In this document: positions 1 to 11,320 of the stretch, in pieces
Layout: every line of letters starts with the position of its first letter
Numbering within the stretch: position 1 is the first letter of the stretch
DNA from: Turnera subulata
Lineage: Eukaryota > Streptophyta > Magnoliopsida > Malpighiales > Passifloraceae
Direction: 5' to 3'
NCBI GenBank assembly: GCA_028386065.3
Contig: JAKUCV010002362.1
Span: forward strand, 1-64,000
DNA length: 64,000 nucleotides
Made by a program: the position numbers and the translations under genes
The notes under the pieces: model-generated
What the model was told of the DNA's origin: nothing
The model's input: only the letters and a program-made list of their open reading frames with translations
Database searches by the model: none

Positions 1-938
1 GGGGGGAGGGCTGCAGACGACAGCGCGACACAGGACGACGGGCGGCTGGCGACGAGGACGGCTGACGAGGCGACGTGCCGCGGTGGTTGCAGGAGAGGAG
101 GAGGCAGCGGCTTGCTCGTCGTGGGGTATGGATCTCCTCACGGCGGTGTCGGGTTCTGCGTGTGGCGAAAAACGGCCGAGGGAAGGCGACGGCAGCAGGA
201 AGGATTGCGCGACGCATGGTCTCCGGTGGCGGTGTAGCAAAGCGAGGGCGTCGATGGCAGCGTCGGCGTGGAGAGGAAGAAGAGGCTCGTCGTGGCTTTG
301 GTGGGTCGTCTCGCTGGTCGTGTCAGCGACGGTGACGAAAGCTGTAGGGGGCGGTACGCAGGCGGGCGAGGGAGAAAGGAAAAGAAGGAGGAGAGGGAGG
401 CGGCGCAGAGGGATGGTGGCGCGCGGGTGGCTCGGGTCACGGTGGTGGTGGCCGGCGATGGTGTGTTGTGTGTTTTTGTGTTTCTCTTTTTTTTTTTCCT
501 GGTTTGGCTTGATGATTGGGTTGTGGTAGGGAGTTGCAGAACTGAAGCGAGGGGAAGTTTGCAGAGGATAGGTTGCATGATTTTTTGCAGGAAGATGAGG
601 AAGGTGGCTACGGGTTAGCAGGAAGAAAAGATAAGGGGCAGTAATTGTGGGTATCACAGGAGGTAAGCGCGGGCGTGTCCAGACCGGACCAGAAAATAAC
701 TGATACTCCCTTAGTTATTTTCCGGTGTGATTTTCCGAAGATTCCCGGACCCGAGAAATACCAACTTTGGTCCGTAAAATCCACGGAAAAATCCCGAGCG
801 TGGGAAAACACTCGGTTTCGAAAAAAGACGCCCAATTTACCTTGAATTAATTACCCACGATTAATTTATTCTGTAAATCGCGGTAAAAAGACTTTTACAG
901 TCCCGATAAAAATCCAAATTTTTACCCGGGCTATTACA
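1..938 (-). mobile_element. 3' LTR (partial) of minus-strand LTR retrotransposon 1
   Basis: Read on the minus strand the LTR begins at 938 with TGTAATAGCCCGGG, directly next to a polypurine tract (939-955), so this is the 3' LTR of an element whose far end lies left of the window. The first 200 or so bases of the LTR match the starts of the LTRs ending at 4893 and 16360. Bases 1-560 are very G- and CGG-rich and give long open frames on both strands (for example 83-529). I read these as composition artefacts because related LTRs show the same GC-rich block without conserved frames. Confidence 0.75.
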
Positions 939-1083
939 GTCTACCCATCTTAAAAAGAATTTCATCCTCGAAATTCCTTGTCTTATCTATGGGTCCTACC
1001 ACGATAAGCTTCTGGCATACTATGCCAGCTGTCCAAACTCAACCCGAGATACCGCTTATACCCTTAAGAGACTTCTCGTCCTC

Positions 1084-1091
1084 TATAAAAA
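1084..1091 (+). promoter_or_regulatory. TATA box upstream of antisense ORF-A
   Basis: TATAAAAA in the context CCTCTATAAAAACC, 35 bp before the ORF-A ATG at 1126. This puts a start site only a few bases before the ORF. An ATG at 1101 opens a short overlapping frame of 19 codons. Confidence 0.5.
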
Positions 1092-1125
1092 CCAAACATC
1101 ATGACTGGCAAACTCACACACAGTC

Positions 1126-1524
1126 ATGGACTCTCCACTGAGAACAAGAACGACCTCTGACTCAGAGGAGCTGAGCTATACCGGTGGTGTTAATCCCTTT
1201 ACGGACTCCGATGAAGAACCTCCGAAGAAACGCTTCAAGACGAACATCATCGGTCTCAAAGAACATATGGTGGTCTCTCGAAGACGGCGGAAGAAACCTG
1301 TCGGCAAGGAGGAGTCATTCGGTCGCAAGGATGCCGATGATAGGAAGGGCAAGGCAACTGCTGAAAGCAACACTCCGCTACAGACACTGACGCTGCTGGA
1401 TGCCTCACTGAGAAAGGTCAGCTCGGCGGTGATGCAGATAGAACTGGCGTGCGCGGAACTCTTTCCCCACGTCAAAAACATCCAAAAATTTGTAAAAGAC
1501 TTAGAGAAGCATGTAACTCAATAG
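1126..1524 (+). CDS. ORF-A: unrecognised 132-aa protein encoded antisense to the LTR element
   Basis: I do not recognise the family. The product is acidic and serine-rich at the N-terminus (SDSEE near residue 12, then DSDEEPPKKRFK at about 27-38). A basic stretch SRRRRKKP near residue 50 looks like a nuclear localisation signal. The C-terminal 45 residues are predicted helical and leucine-rich, with no cysteine cluster or enzyme motif. The frame has a TATA box at 1084 and an AATAAA signal at 1556, about 30 bases after the stop, so it is laid out like a small RNA polymerase II gene. It lies inside the LTR element but on the other strand. Extra antisense ORFs are known from some plant Ty3/gypsy elements; whether this is one of those families is inference. 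Confidence 0.5.
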   Translation: MDSPLRTRTTSDSEELSYTGGVNPFTDSDEEPPKKRFKTNIIGLKEHMVVSRRRRKKPVGKEESFGRKDADDRKGKATAESNTPLQTLTLLDASLRKVSSAVMQIELACAELFPHVKNIQKFVKDLEKHVTQ

Positions 1525-1555
1525 AGTACTTCTTCTCCGTTGTAAAACTTTTATG

Positions 1556-1561
1556 AATAAA
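1556..1561 (+). terminator. Polyadenylation signal AATAAA after ORF-A
   Basis: AATAAA overlapping a further AATAAAATAA run, 32 bases past the ORF-A stop codon. AT-rich sequence follows, as expected for a plant 3' end. Confidence 0.4.
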
Positions 1562-2356
1562 TAAAATAAGTTTTCTTTTAAAATCAAAATTCTTATGTTA
1601 CGAAGTCTTATGTTTATCTGTAAATCAAAACATCTCAAAGCAAAACAAAAATCAACAATAAGAATATAAAATCAAACATAAAGAGATTAAAAACAAAATT
1701 CATTTAACAAAACCAAAACATAAAGAAGTTAAAACAAAACATGTTTTCATGTTCGCTCTAGATCGGTCGTAAACATCCTCGATCCCGAGAAACGTAACGT
1801 ACACAGCTAACGGTGACGTCGGTTTCCCTCGTGAAAAAGATATCCATTAACTCGCAAGGTGATGATCACAGGCACGTCCTATGTCCCTCGAAAGAGGCGA
1901 TATCCACTTGTTCACAAATTCCACATGAGCCAAAAACGTCTGTCAAGTCTCGTATCCCTCCATGATGTCCGAACAGGTGTAAGCTTGTCGCACATGCACT
2001 CTACTCGAGGTACGATTCCATCAGTCTAGCCACAACGGTCACGGATGCATGCGATAAAAGTACAGGAAAATATAGAAAAACCATAAAAAGAAACACCAAG
2101 GTAGCCAGGGCGATAGAAAATCGTGAGATGGAAAAGAGCTGAAAAACACTGGCATTTGTAGTCCGAAAAAACGTATAAAGTAACGAAGCAATAAATGAAG
2201 CAACGGCAAAATTTTCAAAAACAACACCTTGAAGAATGAAAACGATTTGGAGCTTTGTGAAGGGAATCTGCTTTTCCCATCACCGAAAAATCCTTTAGAC
2301 CTTCCCAGTAATAGGTGGGGTCTAAACTTGGAAAAACAAAATGGTAAACATTTTTC

Positions 2357-2363
2357 TATAAAA
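2357..2363 (+). promoter_or_regulatory. TATA box upstream of antisense ORF-B
   Basis: TATAAAA in the context TTTCTATAAAAGGC, 111 bp before the ORF-B ATG at 2468. It resembles the ORF-A box in sequence and setting. An ATG at 2434 lies upstream in another frame. Confidence 0.45.
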
Positions 2364-2467
2364 GGCAAAACAACGGAAAGCAAAAACACAAAGCATCTTA
2401 AAGCAAACAAAACGCTCAGGCAAATAAAACACAATGTTCATAAAACAAAACCCCACGCGTCCAAAAC

Positions 2468-3154
2468 ATGATGCCTGCTCCATCATCCGTCTTCTTTGTC
2501 AAAGGTGCCAACCTAGGCAGAAGAAACCGGCTGGCCTACAGCATGATCAACGAGCGTCCAGAAGAACTACCGAAAGAGCTCGGCAGAATGCCCTGTCTGG
2601 TCTTCGTCGACGAACTCTACTCGTCCAGATTCTTCGTCACTCCCATGGAAGAGACGTTCTTCCTAGAGGACCAAGGCACCCTGAGGACCTCCTTCTACGG
2701 CTCGGCCAACTCTGTCATGTTTTTCATTTCTGAAAGACTTCAGGAGTTCAACCTAGAGTCCACTTGCCTTTTCCTGGACCAAGGCACCTACTACTAGCTC
2801 TCGATGACTGCCCAAAGCATGCCCAGAGTATCTCGATTACCTCCAACTTGGCCCAAGGCCCGACTGCTGGTGTGGAACTGCAGAGGAGTCGCTAGGCGTT
2901 CCCAGGAGTTCTCGCGTACCCTGAGGGACCTGAAGAACCAGTACAAGCCAAACATGGTTCTTCTCACGGAGACCCAATGACAGCCTGAAGATGATCACGG
3001 TCTCATCCCACTTCGGTTCTCTTCAGCAAACCGGTTCGAGCTTCCTGGCCAGAACAACGCGGACGGCATGTGGTTCTCGTGGAACGACAGCATCAGGGTC
3101 AACATCAACAATGACCCCAACAGCTTCAGGGTCAACGTTGTTCCGAGAAGATGA
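2468..3154 (+). pseudogene. ORF-B copy 1: unknown domain joined to a LINE-endonuclease-like segment, two nonsense codons
   Basis: One frame runs from the ATG at 2468 to the TGA at 3152-3154 (228 codons) and is broken by TAG at 2795-2797 and TGA at 2978-2980. Residues 1-109 match nothing that I recognise. From about residue 115 the frame reads LLVWNCRG, then MVLLTETQ, then FELPGQN. This is the pattern of the first 100 or so residues of plant LINE APE-type endonucleases (compare WNCRG and LSETK in the intact LINE at 38599-42714). The catalytic GDFN and SDH blocks of that domain are absent, so it would not be a nuclease. The second copy (4894-8359) has CAG and TGG where this copy has its stops, so the long frame is ancestral. 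Confidence 0.55.
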
Positions 3155-3427
3155 ATGTATTTTTTTTATATATAAAATAACAATGTAATATTAATGTTTG
3201 TAATAATAATATTAGCAAAATTAATAATATTTATGTTTCCGCTTACTTATGGCATCTTTTACCTCTTATGTGAATGTTCTACGACAGCTGGCATCCCTTG
3301 ACTAGATCTATAATGCACTAACTAAAATGATATAAAATAATAAACAAATGGAGCAAACTATGCAAACAAGAACAACAAACACACAAGGACTACCCAACAA
3401 GACCTAACGCCCGCTCCGCTACCAAAA

Positions 3428-4893
3428 TGAAATGCCCCGACCCGTATTTACCAAACACAGTAAACACGTGTCGGAACTGTAACGACCCAACCAAACAAAA
3501 CCCGACATACAGTGTATACAACAAAAACTCGGGCTCAATAGCCCAAAATAAAAACAACAATAACATCATAACCGGCCCAATGGCCTAACAATAGCAATAA
3601 ATAGCACAGCGGAAGACTTAATAACTCACAAAAACACTGTATGCGACATAGATGCAAACTATGGATCCGAGTCCTGTCTGAGGGATAACGCGGCAGCCTA
3701 TCTGGTATGCATCAAACCTGAACCACAAATAACTCAACCTACGGGATGAAAGCCCGCAGGTGAGGGGTGAGTCCGAAGTGCTCACAACCATGGATAGATG
3801 ATCAATATGCAACACTATAAATTACTCAAAGTCGAAAACAGGCTTAACAGCCAAAATACACCAATCCAAAAGACTCGACTCAAAACCGGTCCAAGACCAA
3901 AAAGACTTAAATAAAAATCCAATTTCCAATTTTATCTTTCCGGACCCCGTCACGGATAAGCTAGGGGTCAGACCTGCTTATCAACATATTTCAGGTGCCA
4001 GACCAAATCCAAGAGAACCCAGGGATCGACATCCCAAAAATAAGAACCCAGGGATAGACATCCCAAATATAATCACGGGATAGACATCCCAAGCATAGAC
4101 ATGCTTATCACAAGTAACCCAGGTCACGGCCACCACAAAACAGTCTTAAACCATCGAGTCGTACCACTACTTATTACGTGAAAATTATATTATCATCATT
4201 CAAAACCAAATCACAGGGATCAACATCCCTAACCAAAATACCGGGATAGACATCCCAATCCAAAACTGAGGATCGACATCCTTATCACAATTTATTATTT
4301 ATTCCATTATACTTTATACTGAAAAGACACAAGGATAAACATCCAAAAACTCAACGTACGAGGATAAACATCCCAAAAACCAATCGTGGGGATAAACATC
4401 CCAAAACCAAATCAAGACACTGGGATAAACATCCCGAATCGAACCATAGCAAATGTAACAATCAACAATGCAACAATCATAAAACACAACAACCGAGTAA
4501 TACAGGCACATATCGAAGGAAATCCATCCTCACCTTAGACGATTACCCAACTCTGAAGATAGTGATCGGTCCAAAGCCGGCTCCTCGAGAAACTGCCCGA
4601 TATCCAAACCTATACAGCAAAACAACATGCTCACATAAATGCACATAATCGGTATGCTATGATGCCAATACTGCGAAATAAACCCATCCCGGTTCATATC
4701 CTTTTTTTATTATCGTGGTAAAATCCCGAAAAAATCCATGGAAAAATCCCGAGCGCGGGAAAACACTCGATTTCGAAAAATGACGCCCGATTTACCTTGA
4801 ATTAATTACCCAAGATTAATTCATTCGGTAAATTGCGGTAAAAAGACTTTTACAGTCCCAGTAAAAATCTAAATTTTTACCCGGGCTGTTACA
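3428..4893 (-). mobile_element. 5' LTR of LTR retrotransposon 1
   Basis: On minus it starts TGTAACAGCCCGGG at 4893 and ends TTTCA at 3428 beside the primer-binding site. Its first 200 bases match the LTR at 1-938. The GC-rich and AT-rich middle found in the related plus-strand LTR (5282-8317) is missing here, which suggests a deletion of about 2 kb near 4690. Bases 4020-4440 hold a cluster of GGGATNNACATCCC motifs (separate entry). Sequence just right of 4893 belongs to the internal domain of a second element of the same family. Confidence 0.7.
4020..4440. repeat. Cluster of short palindromic motifs GGGATNNACATCCC in the LTR
   Basis: About ten copies of a 14-base motif (GGGAT-four bases-ATCCC form a 5-bp inverted repeat), irregularly spaced. 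Examples start at 4022, 4053, 4077, 4216, 4243, 4387 and 4422, with slightly changed copies at 4268, 4333 and 4360. The same motif recurs in the two other LTRs that retain this section (7690-7790 and 9225-9690). Confidence 0.7.
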
Positions 4894-5281
4894 CTGAAAG
4901 ACTTCAGGAATTCAACCTAGAGCCCACTTGCCAATTCCTAGACCAAGGCACCTACTACCAGCTCTCGATGACTGCCCAGAGCATGCCCAGAGTAACTCGG
5001 TTACCACCAACTTGGCCAAAGGCCCGACTACTGGTGTGGAACTGCAGAGGAATCGCTAGGCATTCCCAGGAGTTCGCGCGTACCCTGAGGGATCTGAAGA
5101 ACCAGTACAAACCCAGCATGGTTCTACTCACGGAGACCCAGTGGCAGCCTGAAGACAATCATGGTATCATCCCGCTTCGGTTCCCTCCAGCAAACCGGTT
5201 CGAGCTTCCTGGCCAGAACAACACGGGCGGTATGTGGTTCTTGTGGAACGATAGCATCAGCGTCAACATTACCAATGACCC
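4894..5281 (+). pseudogene. ORF-B copy 2, first part (split by a solo LTR)
   Basis: Starts mid-frame at the junction with element 1 and runs open in the ORF-B frame through QLSMTAQSMPRV, LLVWNCRG and MVLLTETQWQ to NITNDP at 5281, where the plus-strand LTR interrupts it. The frame resumes at 8318 as NSFRVNIVPRR and stops with TAA at 8357-8359. It lacks both nonsense codons of copy 1 but has lost its 5' end to the insertion of element 1. Confidence 0.55.
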
Positions 5282-8200
5282 TGTAACAGCCCGGGTAAAA
5301 TTTATGTTTTTACTGGGACTGTAAAAAGCTTTGTACGGTAATTTACCTTATGAAATTAATCTTGGGTAATTATTTCATTGTAAATTATGCATTGGATTCT
5401 GAAACCGACCCTTACCCCATGTTCCTGATTTTTCTGCGGATTTTTCGGACCAGAGTTGGTATTCGGGTCCAGGAATCTTAAGAAAAGTCAGGTTTAACCT
5501 CGAATTAACAGACCAGAAATAAAGTCAAGTGGGTGTAATAGATATTTTCTGGTCCGGACGGGACACGGCTGCATAATGGAGTCACGCAGCCGCCTTTTCC
5601 TGTGCAGTCCGTGACTTTCCTGTGTAACCTGTGATCTTTCCTTTTTTCTCGTGACTTCAGCCTCCATTGCACCAACACCAACATTTTTCTTTCTTCTGCA
5701 ATTTTTCCTCTGCACCAAATTCTGCCCAACAACCATCTCCTGCAAGAGAAAGAAAAAAAAAGAAAAGAAAACAGTAAACAACACACACCACCCGTGCCGA
5801 CCGCCACCACCAACTCTACCACCGGCCAAACACCTCCACCGATGCGCCGCCACCAGCCATCACGCGACTTCACTCGTCCCTTCAGATCCACCACCTGTCC
5901 TCGCCACCGGACACGGCCACATCAGCTAGAAACCCGACGGCCGCTCCTCCTCCTCTCCTCCTCTCTTCGCAACAACTCGACGCTGCCCAAGCCTCCGCCG
6001 CCTTCCTTCCCTCGTTGCAGCATGACGACCAAGACGACCACCAGCAGCTGCCTTGCCCGCGTCGCGCGCCTAGCCTTTCGTCCTGCCGCCCCTGCTCGTC
6101 GTCGCCGCCTGCAACCCACTAAGGTGAGGAAGCGGGTTGAGGACGACCCACACATGGGTCACGGCAGCTGGGTTCTAGTCTTGGGCTTGGGCCTGATGAC
6201 TTGGACCAGCAAGCCTGGACCCTAGTGGACTTGGGTTTAATGGGTTGAATTTCTGTTGGGCTTCACATTATACCTGGCCCAACCCGAAATTGAAATAATG
6301 TGTATATAGTTATTATTGCATCTTTATTCTAGAAATTTATTTACAATGTAATTGTATTTTTCCTGGAATAATGATATACATACATAATGTAGGAATACAG
6401 TAAGTATATATATATATATTTATTCTAGAAATTTATTTACAATGTAATTGTATTTTTCCTGGAATAATGATATACATACATAATGTAGGAATACAGTAAG
6501 TATATATATATATATATATAACGCAATTATTCTAGGGAAAAAATAGATAATATTGGAAAAGGGATATGTGTTATGACAAGTAATTTTAAATAAAATCAAA
6601 TAATAAATATAATAAATAATAAATATAATCTGAAAATATATATATGTAATATAATTATATGTTTTCTGGGAAGTAACATAATTATATAGTATATGATTAT
6701 ATCCTTTGAAAAATTACTATATAGTAACTACTTTTAGAAAAGGATACATATACCACAGAAATATTCTAAAAAAAATAAATAATAATAAATACATATATAG
6801 ACATATGAGATTAATTTCTAGGAAGATTATTTTGTGATAGCTAATACCTTTGATATATGTTATGATAATTACTTTTGAGAAGAAATATATATATAAGCAC
6901 GTTAGCATTTGAGAAATTATCTTATGGTAAGTATATTTTTGGAAAATATGGTAGGAAAGTATATACATGGTATACGATTATATTTGTGAAGATAGATGAA
7001 ATAAAAACTTTGACATAATATTATTTTTGGGAATCAACGTAATTATAATAAGATTTATATCCTTTGATAAAAATGTTATATGATAAATACTTTTTAGAAA
7101 AGAATATAAATACGCATGGAAATATTTTGGAAAGGGTATTATCAAAGTATTAAGCCGGAAAAATAACCGGGTACAAATACAGTACGGTATTTTGACACAT
7201 AAATAGTAAATAGTGAATTATAATGATAACGGGGTTTCACCGGGACGTAAACAAACCAGTTTAGGTTTTATTCTTTTCGGCATAGCATCATTTGCATTAT
7301 GTGCATCTTATGTGAGTATATGATGTTATTTGCTGTATAGGAGCTGATAACGAACAGTATCCCAAGGAACCGGAGCCGGGACAATTTGAGGACTTTCAGG
7401 AGTAGGAAAATCGGCTAAGGTGAGGATGGATAACCTTTGATATGTTGCACATAATACTGTGTTTGTTTCTCTGGTTATTATTTTGCCTGATTGAACTGCT
7501 GAGCCAATTGAGTTGACTTGTGGTATTATTGTTGTTGCTGCTGAATATTTGATTATGGATAAATTGATATGATGAGATAATTGGATAATTGGAAGTTGTG
7601 TTGATGACTTATTTGTCACTTGGAAAGTAGTGGTACGACTAGATGGTTAGAGACTGTTTTGTGGTGGCTATGATCTGGGTTACTTGTGATAAGCATGTCT
7701 ATGCTTGGGATGTCTATCCCGTGATTATATTTTTGGGATGTCTATCCCTGGGTTACTATTTTGGGATGTCGATCCCTGGGCTCTCTTGGTTTGGTCTGGC
7801 ACCCGAAATATGTTGAGAACCAGGTCTGACCCCTAGCTTATCTGTGACGGGCCCGGAAAGATAAAATTGGAAATTGGATTTTTGTTTAAGTCTTTTTGGT
7901 CTTGGACCAGTTTGGGGTCGAGTCTTTCGGTTTGGTGTGTTTGGCTGTTATGCTTGTTTTCGACCTTGAGTAATTTATAGTGTTGCATATTGATCGTCTA
8001 TCCATGGTTTGTGGGCACTTCGGACTCACCCCTCACCTGCGGGCTTTCATCCCGTAGGTTGAGTTATTTGTGGTTCAGGTTTGATGCATTCCAGACAGGT
8101 TGCGGCGCTATCCCTCGGACAGAACTCGGATCCATAGTTTGCATCAGTGTCGCATACAGTGTCTTTGTGAGTTATTAAGTCTTCCGCTGTGCTATTTATT

Positions 8201-8317
8201 GTTATTGTTAGGCCTTGGGCTTGTTGTGATGTTATTGATGTTTATATTTTGGGCTGTTGAGCCAGAATTACTGATGTATACACTGTATGCTGGGCTTTAT
8301 TTGGTTGGGTCGTTACA
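5282..8317 (+). mobile_element. Plus-strand solo LTR with target-site duplication GACCC
   Basis: The segment starts TGTAACAGCCCGGG and ends GGGTCGTTACA (TG...CA). It is flanked by the 5-bp direct repeat GACCC at 5277-5281 and 8318-8322. It splits ORF-B copy 2 cleanly, since removing it restores the sequence seen in copy 1. It contains no primer-binding site or internal genes, so it is best read as a 3.0-kb solo LTR. In order it holds the family terminal block, a GC-rich section (5800-6150), an AT-rich section (6290-7250, with a 96-bp tandem duplication) and a part matching LTR 1 in reverse (7260-8317), including GGGAT motifs. Confidence 0.75.
6324..6515. repeat. 96-bp tandem duplication with (TA)n
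   Basis: The block beginning TTATTCTAGAAATTTATTTA is present at about 6324-6419 and again at 6420-6515, each copy ending in a TA microsatellite of slightly different length. It looks like a recent slippage or unequal-exchange event inside the solo LTR. Confidence 0.8.
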
Positions 8318-8605
8318 GACCCTAATAGCTTCAGGGTCAACATTGTACCAAGAAGATAAATAATAATGAAAATAATAATGTAATAATAATATTAGTAATA
8401 TTAATAATATTTATATTTCTGCATGTTTATGGAATCAACTACCTCTTATGTGAATCTTTTGTGGTAAGCTGGCGTCCCGCGACTAGATCCATCATATACT
8501 AACTAAATGATATAAATGCAAAATGATAAAAATATGGAGCGAGCTATGCACAACAAATAAACAAAACAATCACCCAAGGACCTACCGCTCGCTCTGCTAC
8601 CAAAA
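8318..8605 (-). mobile_element. Primer-binding-site end of the internal domain of element 0
   Basis: Continues the internal domain broken by the solo LTR. It carries the end of ORF-B copy 2 (stop 8357-8359 on plus) and then sequence collinear with 3155-3427 of element 1. Near 8590-8602, read on minus, is TGGTAGCAGAGCGAGCGG, a primer-binding-site-like sequence directly before the LTR boundary at 8606. Confidence 0.6.
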
Positions 8606-9224
8606 TGAAACGACCCGACCTCTAATTACCCGACTCACAGTATTTACCGGGAAACAGTGCTGACATATGGCACAAATAATGTAAATATCAGAAATAACGG
8701 CCCAACGGCCCAACATGGAATACACGTCATCCGATCTCGGGGACATCGACACATAAATCCGGCCCATCGGCCCAATATCAAAAACACGTCACCCGAGCCC
8801 GGGGACCCAAAATATAGCACAGCGGAAGCATTTAATCTCAATATCATCATATGCAAAATCTGATGCAAACTAATGGATCCGAGTCCTGTCCGAGGGATAA
8901 TGCCGTAGCCTATCTGGAATGCATCATACCTGAATCACAAATAACTCAACCTACGGGATGAAAGCCCGCAGGTGAGGGGTGTGTCCGAAGTGCTCACCAA
9001 CCATGGATAGACAATCAATATGCAACACTATAAAATACTCAATGTCGAAAACAGGCATAACAGCCAAACACACCTAACCAAAAGACAAGACCCAAAACTG
9101 GTCCATGACCAAAAAGACTTAAACAAAAACCAATTTTCAATTTTATCTTTCCGGGCCCCGTCACGGATAAGCTAGGGTCGTACCAGATTATCAACCTATT
9201 CCTGGAGCCAGATCAAGAAAGAAC

Positions 9225-9690
9225 ACGGGATCAACATCCCAATAACAAACTCAGGGATCAACATCCCAATCAAACCGGCATCAACATGCCCATCACAAGT
9301 AACCCAGATCATGGCCACCACAAAATAGTCTCTAACCATCCAGTCGTACCTCTACTTACCACGTGACACTTATATCATCATCATCAGTAAACCTGCTACA
9401 TCTCCTTACTTGAAATAGAAAGATCTTTCTGGACAAAGAAAATGAACTACAGGAGCTGCCCAAAACCAAATCTTAGGGATCAACACCCCTAACCAAAACA
9501 CCGGGATAGACATCCCAATCCAAAACCGAGGATCGACATCCTCATCATAATTTATTATTTAATCCTTAATACTTTATACCAAAAAGACACAGAGATAAAC
9601 ATCCAAAACTCAATGCACGAAGATAAACATCCCAAAACCAAATCATGAGGATAAACATCCCAAAATCAATCAAGGCACTGGGATAAACAT
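9225..9690. repeat. Second cluster of GGGAT...ATCCC motifs
   Basis: Copies of GGGATNNACATCCC and diverged forms (for example GGGATAGACATCCC near 9503 and GGGATAAACATCCC near 9679), in the LTR section homologous to 4020-4440. Confidence 0.6.
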
Positions 9691-10904
9691 CCCGAATCAA
9701 ACCACAACAAATGCAACACTCAACAGTGCAACAATCATCAAACACAACAACTAAGTAATATAGGCACATATCAAAGGAAATCCATCCTCACCTGATGTGT
9801 CTCTGAAACTACTATCCGGTCAAACCTTGATACCCTATATGTATATATATAGGAACACAATAATCACTTATAATGCACAACAAAAATGCTTATGCATGAT
9901 TCCGGTTTAACTGTTATTAGACGGCTTATCTGTTCATTTTGTTATTTCCATAATTATCTTATTACCAAACAATTCTTCCAACTTGGTGGTAATTAATTTA
10001 ATCTAGCGGTTATATCAAGTATACTTGATTTAAATCAAAAACAGAAACCGAGCGCCCAAGCCGATATCCCGGTCCTTAGGTCGCTTATGACAAGAAAACA
10101 TGTATATACATAAATACGTTGTATAAATTATATTTGGTAATATATCAAAGTAAATAATATTTCATAAGTACTTATCCTCGATAAAATAATAACAATAGTA
10201 ATAACCATATATACGCTTAGTAAGAATTGATTATAAAATAGTGGTAACGTTAAATACGTCCAAATAGTATATGAATAATACATATCCGACAATAAAACCG
10301 TTAAATAGGAAATACCCCCATTGGTAAGGAGGTTAACATAGCTGATATATAGTATAAAATAATTTTAACATGATATATAAAATACATATACGTTTGTATC
10401 CATAAATTGTAAATAGAGTATAGAGGGTAATAATAATACCATAGCTCGATAAAGTACAACGGTTATTTAATAATATAAGAGTTCAAAACTTGTACATATT
10501 AGGTAGTTAGATTTAATATATAACAAAATCATTGGACAGAAATATTATAACTGTTAATAAATTGATATTTCAAAATAATATTACCGTTAGTATTTCTTGA
10601 TAAATTAATAAAATATAATTTAGCCTTAAAATAAATTTGCACGGTTTTTATGTAAGAATAAAATCGGTAGAAATAATTGATATGAAACTAATATTAATTT
10701 AGCCCAAAATAAACTCCTATATATATATATAACCAAGAATATAAATTAGGATCTATTATTATTTAGCCGATGAAAATATAGGTAATAGTAATGTTTATAT
10801 AAGATTGAAATTGATAAATAAATAAGGTATGAGCCTATAATCATTTAGCCTAGAGGAACGGTAGTTAAACGTAGTTAGAATTCCGCCTTTTAATTTCCAA
10901 TTCA

Positions 10905-11114
<210 letters not shown>

Positions 11115-11251
11115 TCATTTGTACTTTGGATATTCGTATAACCATCCAAGGACTTCCTCTAATTCTATGAATTTTGCTAGAAGGCTTTTTTCTTGGATAT
11201 CATCGGAGAAGGTTTCGGATTGACTTGTATTCCACCAATAAAGAACCCAAG

Positions 11252-11320
11252 GAGAGATGGCTGAGTGGACTAAAGCGTCGGATTGCTAATCCGTTGTACG
11301 AGTTTTTCGTACCGAGGGAC
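11252..11320 (+). pseudogene. trnS-GCU: Truncated plastid trnS-GCU
   Basis: GGAGAGATGGCTGAGTGG, the anticodon arm with GCT (CGGATTGCTAATCCG) and the long variable arm ending near TACCGAGGG match plastid tRNA-Ser(GCU). The T arm (GGTTCGAATCC) and acceptor 3' strand are missing and replaced by ACTTGAACAACTTGG, so the tRNA cannot fold and is not functional. Confidence 0.8.

Larger units (their letters stand above)
939..3427 (-). mobile_element. Internal domain of non-autonomous LTR retrotransposon 1
   Basis: The left edge (939-980, read on minus) carries a polypurine tract preceded by a remnant that would encode EFRGR, as at the end of Ty3/gypsy polyproteins. The right edge is a primer-binding-site-like TGGTAGCGGAGC on minus (about 3411-3423), a variant of the initiator-tRNA-Met type. 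The 2.5-kb interior has no gag, protease, reverse transcriptase or integrase frame on the element strand, so the element is non-autonomous. Instead it carries two units on the opposite strand (ORF-A and ORF-B). Bases 1560-2350 and 3155-3400 hold no coding signal that I can support. Confidence 0.7.

Noticed and set aside
75..618. Several overlapping frames of 86-148 codons
   Set aside because: GC-skewed LTR sequence gives long frames in all phases; none is conserved with the related LTRs.
4020..4440. CRISPR-like array of short palindromic repeats
   Set aside because: Motifs of 14 bases with irregular spacing in a plant LTR; no constant repeat-spacer structure and no cas genes.
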